A stretch of DNA of 64,000 bases, from positions 806,001 through 870,000 of the forward strand of contig JAMWFC010000009.1 in assembly GCA_027475525.1 (NCBI GenBank), read 5' to 3'. The position numbers were made by a program, and so were the translations under genes. Positions 23,546 to 35,550 of the stretch are shown here, one piece after another. This DNA comes from Macrolepiota albuminosa. Its lineage: Eukaryota > Basidiomycota > Agaricomycetes > Agaricales > Agaricaceae. How positions within the stretch are numbered: the stretch's first letter is position 1; each line of letters starts with the position of its first letter. The notes under the pieces are model-generated. The model worked only from the letters and a program-made list of their open reading frames with translations, did no database searches and was not told the DNA's origin.

Positions 23546-23550
23546 ACTGC

Positions 23551-23780
23551 CCACCACAAGGTCAACATGCACTCATGTCAAACATGATAAAAGCAGACAA
23601 GGAGTAGCCAATATACCCTCTATCCCCCAGTGCATGTCACTGCCAATCAATGCCAGGAAAAAACTGCCTGAATCTTGTGTCCATAAAAAGAAGCGCTAGA
23701 AAACCAAAACAACTGCTGCCTCTGACATGGATGAGTTGGAAAATGAGGAAAGCAGGACATTCACATCTCGAACCCCCTAG
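23551..23780. other. unassigned spacer between two LTR insertions
   Basis: Diverged, coding-like in places but with many stops; no domain seen. Confidence 0.3.
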
Positions 23781-24355
23781 TGTAAGGGCAACCTCTGGAG
23801 GCTATGGCTTAGTCACACAGCTGGCAGAGGGAGATCCGAAGTATATTAGAATATATACTGACAATATCATAATAACTACTCACCTGGCAGACAGAGATCA
23901 AAAGAAAACAAGTCTAGGAATTCTCTATGCCAGGTTGGATGCTTCTGGGGCCTCTGAAGCATGGGAAACAACTGTACAGTACAACAAAACCTTAAAAACT
24001 CAAAAATTGCCTATACAAACAATTGCACAAATAAGGGGCAAACTCTGGCAAACTTTGGCTTATATAAGCAGTCTGGAAGCGGTGAAGAAGGGCCCACACT
24101 TGTCTGAATAGTAGCTAAAGAACCAGAGCACCTCAAGAGCTGAGAATAGTATTAACAAATAGTGTTGAAAGAATAGAAACAATAAAAGTAGCTAAAGAAC
24201 CAGAGCACCTCAAGAGCTGAGAATAGTATTAACAAATAGTGTTGAAAGAATAGAAACAATAAAATGAAATAATGTCAGAAGAAATAAGAGAATGAATGAA
24301 AGGAGAGTGAAGAGATAAGGAGTGAAGGAAGGAAGAAATGAGGAGTCCCCTGACA
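23781..24355 (-). repeat. family D LTR, copy 6
   Basis: Plus-strand text TGTAAGGGCAACC...TCCCCTGACA, the reverse complement of copies 3-5. Flanks CCTAG and AGAAA do not match, so a recombined solo LTR is likely. Contains a 77-bp tandem duplication at 24110-24263. Confidence 0.85.
24110..24263. repeat. 77-bp tandem duplication in family D LTR
   Basis: AGTAGCTAAAGAACC at 24110 and 24187. Confidence 0.97.
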
Positions 24356-25170
24356 AGAAAGCTATAGCAGCAAGTAGGAAGGCAGATTGCCAGAAGCTAC
24401 CCTACCACTTTCTTGTAACAGGTCTCACCAACAGCACATACAAGGTTCTTATAGCACATCCCATCATATCAATGCCTGACATTACGGCATTTCTGCTCCC
24501 ATACTCCCTCCAACCCCACACTTCCTACTCTTTATTGAAGGCTTCACCCTTAGCATTTGTGAACAGATGGCTATCTAAAAAGTGGAATATGAGGTTGCAA
24601 GAGTAGTTCACAACACATTCAAGATGAACAGTGACTTTGTATCACTTCTTAAGAGTAAGATTGTAGACAACTCTACATCCTAACACAACCCTCAAGTCAG
24701 CCCTGTCTATTCTGGGAACCATGGAGGTCAAACCTGCAGCAGAGGAGGGCTCTGCCACAAAGACCTCAAAATTTGGAGTGAAGAAACCAATCATAATTTT
24801 TGCTATAGAACTGCTGTTCAACTGGCAAGACTACTTTGCTCTGCTACAAGTTACCAGATCTATAACTTTCATTGATTTAGACTATGGATGCATAAACTCT
24901 CTTGTGGAATAAAACAGATTGCATCACTATAACTGCAAAGGTGTAGACCACAATCAACAACACTGTAGATATGCAAAAATCAATGGTTGGTTCTTGAACA
25001 CAGGCAGCAATGATAAAATGCAAGAAATGGCAGAATTTGAAGTACCCAAGAAACCAACCAGAGGGAATGGATATGTGGACAAATGGCATGGAGCTCTCAG
25101 AGGTAGAAGGAGGGGCTCTAATAGCAGGTTTACAAATAACTCTAAGCATAGATACAAGAGATTCTGATTG
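24356..25170 (+). pseudogene. 5' (gag-like) part of tyrosine-recombinase retroelement
   Basis: Coding-like frames include FVNRWLSKKWNMRLQE (about 24560-24605) and, near 24920-25165, HYNCKGVDHNQQHC, which keeps CX4HX4C of a zinc knuckle, followed by a basic tail RGRRRGSNSRF. Position upstream of the RT region and the knuckle suggest the element's nucleic-acid-binding protein. Frames are broken and borders uncertain. Confidence 0.45.
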
Positions 25171-25379
25171 TGAATAGTTCCATGTAGAAATATACAATCT
25201 ATATACATAGATAGCACTATTCTAAGAATATATAGAGTCCCATCTTCTCCCTCTCCAAAAACCATGGTTTCTCTTTAGGTCTTGAAAACTTTACATTAGA
25301 CTCTACATTCTCACCACACAATTATTACCACAATTCCTCTCATCATACATTTGTACTAGAAAAGTATAATAAAGAATGC

Positions 25380-26540
25380 CTTCTAGGCCACATCTCTGAA
25401 AAATTTGACCCTACAGTAGTGCAACAGCTCTTTGGGCATTATTGAACAGCCTCACTCAACATCATTGAACGTATCCCTGGCAAAATGTGCATTAGCATTG
25501 ACCATTCCTACTCCTGAAACAATCCATTAATTTCCTCATTGAATTCTCATATAGACACCAAGCACTTCCAATGTGACTGGGATACCTTCTCAGCATGCTA
25601 GCTCCTCATTGCCAATGCCCCAGCTAACACTCAGGTGGCAGTCTCTGATGTGAAATCTGCTTTTTGAATTATTCCTACAAGACCATAAGAAATTGTTCAC
25701 AGCACTATGCATCAGTGACAAAGTGACATTTGATCACAGGCTCAACTTCAAAATATCTCCTGCCCCTGGTATTTTCAGTTCTGTTGCAGACACCATAGTT
25801 TATATTTTCTGAACAAAAGGAATTAAAGACCTCCTCAAATGGATTGACAACTTTATTTTTTTTAGATATCTACACTATCAGAAGGACAGGTCGTATGACT
25901 ACACCTACTCCAAGGATCTTATCTGGTCCATTGCTAAGGATTTGGGCTGGCCTTGGACACCTGAAAAATTCATCCTGTTTGCATTCATGTTTACATACAT
26001 CAGCTTTGAATGGTCTATCAAAAATAAAACTGTCTCCCTGCCAACTCCAAAATGTGACAAATATCTTGGTAAACTTTCCTCTTGGATAGATGAAAAATGA
26101 CTGAACAAAATATTGGCTGGGCAGAGATAGTAGCTATTGACATGGGAGTGTGGACACTTGACTGTTACATTGTTCTTCACTCTGATAATGTGGAATGTAT
26201 GGGAGTCTTACAAGCTGGCCATTCAAGGAATTCAGCTTGGAATTTCATCCTTCAGAACATAGTTTCTAACTTTCAAAATCATTCCTTCTGGATTACTATA
26301 GCATGGATTCCAACTGGAATTTCATCCTTCAGAACATAGTTTCTAACTTTCAAAATCATTCCTTCTGGATTACTATAGCATGGATTCCAACCACAGATAA
26401 CCTTGCCAATGCTCCATTGCATGGCATATTTCCTTCTAAAAATTTCCTCTATCCTTTTTCCCCTTCAATTCTCCCATACCTGCAAGGCCTCATTGCTCCT
26501 AGTGTTGTCTACTCAAATCTTCCTCCAGATAAATAATTCT
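25380..26540 (+). pseudogene. reverse transcriptase and RNase H of tyrosine-recombinase retroelement
   Basis: Recognisable blocks: FQCDWDTFSAC and LLIANAPANTQVAV (about 25570-25640), APGIFSSVADTI (about 25760), LLKWIDNFIFF (about 25835), DLIWSIAKDLGWPW (about 25917-25960), then an RNase H-like block with HSDNVECMGVLQAGHSRNS (about 26190) and DNLANAPLHGIFPSK (about 26395). The RT catalytic box is usually DD in this family; here the second Asp is Asn (GAC to AAC). Stops and a 77-bp duplication (26238-26391) break the frame. Confidence 0.65.
26238..26391. repeat. 77-bp tandem duplication in RNase H region
   Basis: TGGAATTTCATCC at 26238 and 26315. Confidence 0.97.
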
Positions 26541-27337
26541 ATGATAAGAGATGGCTCTGCTACAATAACAATGGTTTCTCAACTATGACTCTACAATTCC
26601 CCAGATGAATAACTCTACAATGACAATTAGTTCTATCATAATATCTTGCCAGCCTCCATGACAATCATTTTACAGTGATATGTACTTAGGGCTCAGCATG
26701 TATAAATTTTTTGCTGTGCATTTGAAATACATAATATAGCACTGACATCTTCACTGTCAAGTCAATGTCACTCACTTAAGCCTTCTTCCCATGACTTCAG
26801 ACACCTTTAGCCAAGCATTATCCACACTTGCTTCCTTCTTTGTCTTGGACCTCTTTTACACAACCCTACTCCTCTCAGTACATCAAGTGTTTTCAATGAC
26901 ACAGACTAACAACCCCACAATTTCCTTATCAAGTGGAAGACATAGTCATTGGTCATTGAGATCATTTCATTCATATAAATTGTGGCAATCTTCTGAAGTT
27001 AAAGCTATTATTCAGCATGCCTGGCTATCAGACAATTTGTGGATTATTGCTACATCAACATGATCTCCAATGTCAAAACACTACCCACATCCAAATCTCT
27101 CCTCTGCAAGTTTGCTGCTTCCTTCTCTAGTTAAGTAGCAGGCAGAACAGTATCTGCCAAATGTGATGCTATATGTGCCTGGCATATTGAGAATGGCTAC
27201 ACTTATCAAGGTGGATTACAATTGAATTATGTAATTAAAGAGATTGAAAATCAACAACCTCAGTCTTCCTTTTGTCCGAAGTGACCTCCCATTTTCAGAG
27301 CAATGTTATCATGTATGGAAAAAGCACTTGACTTGTT
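26541..27337 (+). pseudogene. spacer and N-terminal part of tyrosine recombinase
   Basis: Coding-like with stops, including LSSGRHSHWSLRSFHSYKLW (about 26930). It leads into the family D LTR, beyond which the recombinase resumes. Confidence 0.35.
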
Positions 27338-27342
27338 GTCAC

Positions 27343-27937
27343 TGTAAGGGCAACCTCTGGAGGCTGTGGCTCAGTCACACAGCTGGCAGAGGAAGATCCA
27401 AAGTGTATTAGAGTATGTACTGACAATATCTAATAACTACTCACCTGGCAGAGAGAGATCCAAAGAAAACAAGTCTAGGAATTCTCTATGCTAGGTTGGA
27501 CACTTCTGGGGCCTCTGAAGCATGGAAAACAACTGTACAGTACAACAAAACCTTAAAAACTTGAAAATTGACTAACCAAACAACTGTGCAAACAAGGCAG
27601 GAAAACTCCAGACTTTGGAAGTCAGAAAGGCAAACTCCAGCTTATATAAGCAGTATGGAAGCAGTGCTGAAGGGCCCACACTTGTCTGACTTTGGAAGTC
27701 AGAAAGGCAAACTCCAGCTTATATAAGCAGTATGGAAGCAGTGCTGAAGGGCCCACACTTGTCTGAATGATAGCTAAAGAACCAGAGAACCTCAAAGGCT
27801 GACAATAGTACTAACAGATAGTGTTAAGAGAATAAAAACAGCAAAATGAGAGAATGATAGAAGAAATAAGGAAATGAATGAAAGGAGAGTGAAGGAATAG
27901 GGAGTGAAAGAAGAAAGAAATGAGGAGTCCCCTGACA
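27343..27937 (-). repeat. family D solo LTR, copy 7
   Basis: Plus-strand text TGTAAGGGCAACC...CCCCTGACA with a perfect 5-bp duplication GTCAC (27338-27342, 27938-27942). Inserted in the tyrosine recombinase. Contains a 77-bp duplication at 27611-27764. Confidence 0.92.
27611..27764. repeat. 77-bp tandem duplication in family D LTR
   Basis: GACTTTGGAAGTCAG at 27611 and 27688. Confidence 0.97.
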
Positions 27938-27942
27938 GTCAC

Positions 27943-28560
27943 CATCTGACTGCTGCATCCTTTTTGTTGCATTCGCTTGTTTCTGGGGTCAAATCTGACT
28001 TGGTGAAATACTTCCAGTCTCAGACCGTAAGTTTGACTCATCACTATATCCAACATGGGGTAGCTTTAAGCCACCTAAACTCCTGTGTCCTTCATCCTCC
28101 TAACATAAAAATGGGCAGAAGAAAGGAAGAGGATGTTATCCTGACAAGACAAGACCATCTTGACCCTATTGATGCTCTGATCATGCACTATATGACAAAC
28201 TACAAAAACACATCTCAGAATATAGCTACATTCTGCACTCCTACAAATTCAATTGTGATCCTTACTCAACAATTTTTCCCTGAATGAATCAACACAATCT
28301 TAAGACAACACAACCTCTCCATTATTACTGGACATTGTTTCAGAATTGGGGGTATGACATATCTCCTATTGGCTGGCATTCCCCCCAATATTGTCAAAAT
28401 ACTGGGCTGATGGACTTCTGATGCATTTATGCAGTACTGGAGACACCTAGAGATTATTGCCCTGCTGTACATCAAATTCTTAACACCAATACTTCATAAA
28501 GCAGGATTTCCTTTACCTACCACTTCCAAGGGGATTATCAGCTCAGTCAATGGGTGCTAG
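27943..28560 (+). pseudogene. tyrosine recombinase C-terminal domain
   Basis: After the LTR the frame continues with VILTRQDHLDPIDALIMHY (about 28135) and the catalytic region GHCFRIGGMTYLLLAGIPP then WTSDAFMQYWRHLE (about 28335-28455). HXXR (HCFR) and the Tyr of QYWR fit the family's Arg and nucleophile. The Arg of the usual GRW motif is a TGA stop (expected CGA), and another stop sits near 28283. Tyrosine recombinases integrate circular DNA copies in DIRS/PAT/Ngaro-like retroelements. Confidence 0.75.
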
Positions 28561-28568
28561 TCTATGAT

Positions 28569-28729
28569 GGGGGTCCCCTGTTTGCTGATGCCACAACTCC
28601 TCTGGTCATGTTCGGAACATGGTCCGATGCCCACATGGACTTAATGTATTTTGAATTGGTGTCTTTACTTTATTACTCTTACATGTCTATACATTTATTT
28701 CTATGAATGAGATGTCAGACTGTATGAAA
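28569..28729 (+). repeat. direct repeat unit 1 downstream of recombinase
   Basis: About 160 bases (TGATGCCACAACTCCTCTGG...GACTGTATGAAAT) recur 382 bases further on at 28951-29111. Paired direct repeats at the end of a tyrosine-recombinase element recall the split repeats of PAT/Ngaro elements. Confidence 0.65.
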
Positions 28730-28950
28730 TAGAAATCTGCAGAACAGAGGCATGAGATGAATGCGGAACACATTTCAGACAGCAGAGTCACAGTCACATG
28801 CCTTACCTGACTCTGTTTAGTACCACCACATAGTACCTTTACATGCTACTTCTTCACATATAATTCACTTACCCTCCCTCCCACTCCTAACCAATACAAT
28901 CAGACTATCACAGGTCATCTATTCAGAGATATCCTCAAGTCATGTCATCT

Positions 28951-29118
28951 GTGGGTTCCCTATTCACCAATGCCACAATCCCTCTGGTTGCATTTGGAAT
29001 GCTGTCTGATGCCCACATGGACTTAGTGTATCTCAAATTGATGTCTTTACTTTATTACTATTACATGTCTATACATTTATTCCTATGAATGAGACATTGG
29101 ACTGTATGAAATGCATAT
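28951..29118 (+). repeat. direct repeat unit 2 downstream of recombinase
   Basis: Diverged copy of 28569-28729 at an offset of 382 bases, with shared blocks such as CCCACATGGACTTA and ACATGTCTATACATTTATT. Confidence 0.65.
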
Positions 29119-29850
29119 CAATCAATCAAGAGGCACACAAACAGTAATTTGTAATATCAAGACTAAAGTCCTACAAGAGGGTGGCTATGACTATAAGTAC
29201 TATGAATAGTTGCTCCAGGGGTCTGAGGAGATCTCAGGATATCTACAATGGTTCCCAGGACTCAATAAGCAGTGACAGGATGAGGAGGCAACTATATACT
29301 AGGGATCATGCCACTGAGATGCATGATCAGTTAGCACAGGAGTGGCAACAGTGTGATGTGTGATAGCTGGGATGATCAGTGTGATATGAGCATTGATTGT
29401 GGGGTGATGGCCAGGGCAGTGGGTGATCTTAGGGTTTGTGATGCAGGGCTGGCTGGGGGTTCATGTGATGGCAGTACTTGTGGTCAGGATGGCAGGTGAC
29501 AGTGGGTTGGTGTCACAGGGTCAGTGAGGGAGCCCTGAGGGCAGTGGGTCCCAGAGTGGGGGTCATGACAGAATACTTTAGACACTATGTGGGTTCTTTA
29601 ATGCTGCTGGGCAGCCACTGCCTGCATGTGCTGACTAAGGAGGCTATGTTGTGCAGGCCAAATATAAGTGACCAATCAGATTCAAAGTATATTATATTAA
29701 TCCTCCAGATCAATGACTGACAGAAGTCTCAAGCCTAAAATCTGATAATAAAGGTTGAGTCACCATTTGACTTGTGCATCTTTGATTTATTATTCCAACA
29801 CATCATCAACATTTGACAAATGGACATGTGTAAAATATAGACACCAGATA
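29119..29850. other. unassigned DNA
   Basis: Two short open frames (29181-29363, 29478-29720) without recognisable domains. A G-rich stretch (29390-29570) has loose similarity to 34690-34860. No gene supported. Confidence 0.3.
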
Positions 29851-29898
29851 CAGTGGCTCAAAAAACTGTCCCAATGTTTCATACTTTTTGAAAGATGA

Positions 29899-30052
29899 CA
29901 TTGGCATGAAGGATGGGAAGTACATAAAATCCTGATTAAATCATGTAAAATACTATGGCATCGTAGCTACAAAATCATTGGCATGAAGGATGGGAAGTAC
30001 ATAAAATCCTGATTAAATCATGTAAAATACTATGGCATCGTAGCTACAAAAT
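29899..30052. repeat. 77-bp tandem duplication in T1 arm
   Basis: CATTGGCATGAAGG at 29899 and 29976. Confidence 0.97.
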
Positions 30053-30154
30053 GAATTTAAGTTTATGTAATCAAGATCAAAACTGATGGAGCAATAGCCA
30101 TTTTAAAATATTCACTCATTGGGATAGTTTTTTGAGCATCTCTAATTTTAGTAT

Positions 30155-31173
30155 CTAGTACTTTGTATGTCCTCTATTTGCTTTGATAACTGCTTGAATC
30201 CTTCTAGGCATGCTTTCTATTAGTCTTTGGCATACCTCTGGTGGTATTTCATCCCACTCCTTTGCAACCCTCTCCCATAATTCATGCACACCATAAGGAG
30301 GTGTTTCATACTGCCTAAGTTGCTCTTTGAGGTACTCCTAGAGATGTTCAATAGGGTTGAGATCAGGGGATTGGGCTGGCCACCAAAGGACATTAAAGTT
30401 GCTGTCCTCAAACCACTTGTCAGCCCTCTTGGAGTTGTGTTTGGAGTTATTGTCCTGTTGAAAGTAGTGGGCACCCTCCTCCATCTCCAACTTCTCAAAA
30501 TTCTCCTTTGCTCCATCATCTAAAATTTCAGAGCACTGCTCTGCATTCATGATCCCCACCACCTCTACAAGCTTTTCTACCTCATTCCAACTCATACAGC
30601 CCCATACCATGAGATTATTCCCTCCTCCATGCTTCACAGTAGGTGTAGTTGTTCAGTCTGAAATGTCTTCTTCTTGTAGCTTCCACACATACTGCTTCCC
30701 ATCTGACCCAATCCTGTTAATCTTTGTCTCATCTGTCCACAACACCCTTTTTCAGTCCTCTATAGTCCAGTTCTGATGCTTCTGAGCCCATTTAAGCTGT
30801 AGTTGTCAATGTTTAGCTTTGAGCATAGGAACTTTTCTCTTGGTAGCAGACCAATACCCCTCCTCCTTCAACACATTCCAGACAGTCTTGGAAGAGACAG
30901 GGTTGAAAATGATGTTGTTGATAAAATTAGTGGCCTGGACAGCTGTATCAAGTCTTCCAGTTGAGATTTGTCGAATAATAGCCTGTTTATCACATGGAGT
31001 AAGCTTAGCAGGACGGCCTCCAGGATGGTTTTCCTTGTCCATCTCCAACTCTCTACCAATCCTCCCAGTAGTAGACTTCCCTAAACCAGTTTGAGCCCCA
31101 ATCTGACCAGAGAATACCCTTAAGCAAGAAGAGAAGCAACAGTAGAGTGTTGTGCAGAAGGAATAGGTTTCAT
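30155..31173 (-). pseudogene. DD34E transposase of T1, broken
   Basis: Starts MKPIPSAQHSTVASLL and ends ANRGHTKY-stop. The N-terminus has helix-turn-helix-type sequence (GAQTGLGKSTTGRIG); the catalytic core shows WTDETKI, QQDNNSKH and SPDLNPIEHL with 34 residues between the second Asp and Glu. Length is 1019 nt against 1020 in T2, a 1-nt loss near GGGTATTCTCTGG that T3 shares. Stops include TAA for CAA, TGA for CGA and TAG for TGG. Confidence 0.85.
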
Positions 31174-31564
31174 GATAGTGGTTGAAGGTCAAGATGTGGT
31201 TCAACCAGCTTGAACTACTCCCAAATATATCTAAACATGGTCACATGACTTTGTTTATATTCCCACATGCAACCTACTCTTTATTTCTGAGTAAAATAGG
31301 GATAAACCTGAAAAATTAGAGATGCTCAAAAAACTGTCCCAATGAGTGAATATTTTAAAATGGCTATTGCTCCATTGGTTTTGATCTTGATTACATAAAC
31401 CTAGATTCATTTTGTAGCTACGATGCCATAGTATTTTACATGATTTAATCAGGATTTTACATACTTCCCATCCTTCATGCCAATGTCATCTTTCAAAAAG
31501 TATGAAACATTGGGACAGTTTTTTGAGCCACTGTATATACTTGATATGGACATTTGAAGTGAGT

Positions 31565-33696
31565 TCAACCAGCTTCTGAAGATTGTAAAAGATAGACGGC
31601 CTTATTGGTTTGCGGTTCGAGGACGAATGGAAATTCCTTGGGATGGCTACACCGAATGGGAGCCCGGAAATATCAACATCCCTTCAGAATGTTTACACTC
31701 AGACTCACCTTGTAATTGCCTCAGCGACAGGAATCACATCTGGAATGATTTCTTTCCCATCATGGTCCTTCGCTCTTCCGATGGTGAGCGTTGCAAGGAT
31801 TGTAGCTATGCCAATCCAAACGTTGTCTTCACCGAGGTAGCGCCCGGGACACTTCCTATATCCTTCATCAATTATGAGGAATCCCGACGCGTCTGAATCC
31901 CAAACCTTCGTCCAAACCCAAATACCGCAGTCGCATATGGTTCTCCTCTGCCCGCAGGTGCTGCAAGGAACCGGGTAGGATCAAAAACAGTAGCATCTTT
32001 ATAGATAGAGCTGTCGTAAGTCATTCCCCTGGCCCACAAAAAAAATCAGTGTCAACCAGGATTCAACTTCTCAAAAGGCAAGATCAACCTTGTGTTTGTG
32101 ACCACAGTCGCCCCTTTAGGAATCGTCATTCCATTGTAAATGTCATCCTCGAGTGCTGTATGGGGTACACCTGTGATTGTCAAATGAGGATTACAAAGGG
32201 AGATTATAAAAGAAATCAAATTACCTGCGGGAACAGCGTGATTCCACCTACAAAAGTCAGAGGTAACGATATATGATTTAAGAATTCCTATCACCTGAGC
32301 GTCTCCTGCAAGATACATTCCAGGTACGGGAGCCTCTGGCGATCAGTAAATTCAGGAAGGCGATCTCGACCAATCACGCTGTCTATCTCTTCTTGAGCTT
32401 GTGATTGACATTCGGGATATAGGACCATAGCCAGAAGGAAATAGGCAAGTGTAGATGAGGACTATAGAGCTACAGATTGATCTCATGTTGCGATCACTGA
32501 AACCAAGGGTACCCACGGTTTCTGCGCCAGCAAGGTACGCAACTGCAGCTGCGTTTTGAATGGTCTTGTGATGGCCCTCGAGCTCTTCCTGTTCGAGCTG
32601 AGCTGTTACAAACGACGGCCTTGCGGTGCCTTTAGCCTGGGAGATGGTGTGCTCAGTTGAAGGTCTTCCGGAAATGTACTCGATATAACACACCATCTGT
32701 TCCTTTACTTGTTCAAAAGGATATTCAAGAAGTCTCTTAAACCTCCAAGATGTTTTACGAGCCAAACCAGCATAAAAAGCTCCCGGAAACCAGGAAGGAA
32801 AATGTTTGACTATCTTGATTTGTCAAAATTTCAGTCGACTTAGGAATGGCGTACGAACTTACGAAAGGGTAAGAAATCGACGGGAGTGCCTCCGGGGGGA
32901 CCCACTTCTTGTAGTAGATGAGAGCAGTCCTCGGCGATCTCGACATAAGGATCGTTATTCGTCTCAACACGATGTCCGAAGATGAGTTCCATTATAACTG
33001 CAGTTGAAAACCTGAGGGATGTTCCCGAGTCACTCATATCCGTTGATGCGTTAATAATCAATGTAGGTACCGTAAAAATGACGCCAAGAAACCTTCGGGT
33101 TTAGATAGAAGGTTTTGAGCAAGAATGCGAGCCTCGCGAGCCTGAACCGAGTGATACTCCTTGACTTTTTCCTTTCCAAAGTACCGTAGTAACATCTTTC
33201 TCTGTGCACGGTATTCTTCACTGTCATCCAGAAAGGCCATAGTTCCTCCAATTCCAAGTCTGTCCAATCAACTAATGGATAAGCAAACCAATCAAATACA
33301 TGAAGAAAGGAATAAGAACATCTCAAAGATAGGAAGCTTTGGTCTGTTACGATAATTTCCACCTCTTCTGTCAATTATGTCAAACGCTGCTTGTGCGCTA
33401 TTCAGAATGATAAAGCATTTGTTGAAAACTTTAAGATGAACGACATTTCCTAACAAAATAAATTCATCAGCAGTGCCTTTGCTTTTAGTAATTACGAATA
33501 ATCCCTGACCATAGACCTTGCTCAAACTGTAGAAGAAAATGTCCTGACCAACGGATGGGATCAAATGTGCATGTCCCATGAATGGGATCGCAGGTGGACC
33601 GGGAGGTAATGTATTACGTTTTAATCTAGCCTTTAGCGCGTAAAGGCTGACCATGGACAGGATGGCAAGGACAAAACGGAGGTAGGATACAGTCAT
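31565..33696 (-). CDS. cytochrome P450, apparently intact, 11 exons
   Basis: Exons: 33696-33510, 33449-33320, 33259-33071, 33011-32863, 32809-32517, 32461-32295, 32247-32225, 32170-32089, 32028-31906, 31855-31709, 31646-31565. All introns are 47-62 nt with GT-AG ends, and the phases close to 1572 nt (523 residues plus TGA). Features: N-terminal membrane helix, PPGPPAIPFMGH hinge, I-helix AYLAGAET, K-helix ETLR, a 23-nt micro-exon (WNHAVPA), DPTRF, and the heme-binding FGFGRRKCPGRYL split by intron 9. P450s are ER-bound heme mono-oxygenases; substrate unknown. Its stop is 31 bp from Tc1 element T1. The alternative 3' end for intron 2 (33272) would give a stop, so 33260 was chosen. Confidence 0.85.
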
Positions 33697-35050
33697 CAAG
33701 TGAAGCAGTGACGATGAGAGCAAGTGAGAAATAGGTCATTACTTATACAGTCATCAAGGTGAGGCAGTGACGATCAGACGAGGTGAGAAATAATCCATCA
33801 TAGACTCTCCAAACGTTCAATCAAGCATTCAGGGAAATGGGTGTTTTTGAGCGTCCACTTGGCAATCTAGATCTCGGGATCACCGATTTATCTATCCGTA
33901 TTTGACTGGATCGAGCAAGTACTTATATGGTGGTTGCGTCCGGTAACAGATCTTTCTTACATCTCTAATCTCGTTTGTGGCTCCACCTTTCATTCCTTTT
34001 TCCATTGTTCACTACACATTTATAGCCCCGTGGGCGCGGCAAGATGACCTCCTCGTCTCACACTCGCTCGCAGATCACCCTCCGATTAGATCTTACAACA
34101 TCACGTGTTTGCATCCCCACCATTACTCCATTTCTTTCTGTTCTACATAACTTCTACTTGTACCTCAAATAGTCCCTCGCAGTTAGCTTGAGCCATGGCC
34201 CCTCTCTCAACTTCCTCAATCTAACAATACAATCTCCCATGGTTTCCAGCACTGCAGATGCTCAAGTCAATTGCTTTTCTTTTTTCTGCTAAAATAGTAG
34301 ACAAGCAAACACATTGAAAAGTCGAAGAAAATTCAGTGTTCAAAACAGGTTATGTGATATCTCGCTAGTATCTCTCTAAAAATTCCTGTATAGGAAATTT
34401 CCATAAAAATTTCCAAAGAAGTAAAGCATTTGTTAGAGGTTATATAATTTATTTCTAACAGATGTGTCTCCAGGAATCCCTACTACTTCCAGAGTGAAAC
34501 TCAACAGTGTGTATTCTACAAGGGGCATTGCCTTGGAACTTTCTACCTTTGTGTATTATTTCAAGGTGTAAGCTGAGGTCTAGGCAACAAGGAATTCAAG
34601 TATATGTTTTATTAGGAACATTTAAAGTCGGGTGAATTTTTCAGCTACATTTTTTGTCTCACATTTGAGGGCTTAGATAACAAACAAATTTGGACCTCCA
34701 CTTTTGGGTTATAGCTGGGTGATGGCTTAGTCAAGGCAGTAATGTGCATGATGGTGAGCATGATCTAGGATGTGTGGTTGGAGGGAGGGTAGTGTGTATC
34801 AGGGCCAGTGGGGCAGCAGTGCCAGGGTTCTAGGGGTGATCCTGAAAGAGGCTGAGCTCCTTGTCAGCCATGTTTCTTGTGTATTCAAAGATACTATTTA
34901 TGTCAAAGATAAAAAGCAAGGTTATCAGAACAATTACATGTCATTGATAAGAATAACTAATACAAGTATCATTTGTCTTGCTGCTTGTGAGCACTTCAGG
35001 ACCAGCTTTATAAAAAAAACAAATATATAAACACAAAGTCAAATCTCAAG
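33697..35050. other. P450 upstream region and unassigned DNA
   Basis: The first ~90 bases repeat the sequence around the P450 start (GTCATCAA...GTGAGGCAGTGACGATCAGACGAGGTGAG at about 33748-33790), so the 5' end is partly duplicated. The rest is unassigned; a G-rich part at 34690-34860 resembles 29390-29570. Confidence 0.35.
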
Positions 35051-35059
35051 CTGAGCCCT

Positions 35060-35550
35060 GTGTTGAAACACCAGAGGCTGCTTGGGGAATGCAGCATTAT
35101 AAGAGGCAACTGCCTTGTGGTAGAGTCCCAAATGGGCCATGACAAGAGTCATGTGCTAAAAAATTGCAGGTTTGGCTGTGCTATTTGTGCAAAGAGCTTG
35201 ACACAACACAAATCTAAAGAGTGTTCACCAGTGCATGCAGTAGGCAAGATCTACTGCAATATCCTGATAGCTGTTTTCCAATACTGAGCAACCAAAGACC
35301 AGTGCATATTGAGCTAGCTGGGTCCAGATCAAATGGGGTAGTTGGATCTGATGCACACATTATGTGCAGCATGGGAGAAATCTTTTGTGTGCAGAAAGTG
35401 CCATGGGATATGTCATTGCTCAACAATAGCAAGGTCCTCCTGACCCTGAATTGGATTGACAAGATGCTAGTATTGGGGCTCTGTAAGCAGGAGCTGTATT
35501 GTTCTATTGCGAAGATCCATCTGTTTGATGTGCAAACATTTGAAGCTTAG
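35060..35550 (+). other. coding-like fragment with Cys cluster, unrecognised
   Basis: Two overlapping open frames. The first (35060-35287) contains CRFGCAICAKSLTQHKSKEC, a Cys/His cluster that could bind zinc; the second (35221-35550, 109 residues) has no known domain. Possibly a scrap of a retroelement nucleic-acid-binding protein. Confidence 0.25.

Larger units (their letters stand above)
22479..23546 (-). repeat. family C solo LTR, copy 1
   Basis: Flanked by CTGC on both sides (22475-22478 and 23547-23550). On the minus strand it begins TGTAGTACTTGG and ends ATATCA. It matches 38673-39538 in the opposite orientation along most of its length. Two 77-bp tandem duplications (22742, 23392) inflate it. 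TG...CA ends and a 4-bp duplication fit a solo LTR. Confidence 0.8.
29851..31533 (-). mobile_element. Tc1-type DNA transposon T1
   Basis: Terminal inverted repeats CAGTGGCTCAAAAAACTGTC... flanked by TA on both sides (29849-29850, 31534-31535). Each arm is about 221 bp (right arm 31313-31533; left arm 29851-30149 including a 77-bp duplication) and carries a second, inverted copy of the core CTCAAAAAACTGTCCCAAT at its inner end. One transposase frame lies between on the minus strand. Confidence 0.92.
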
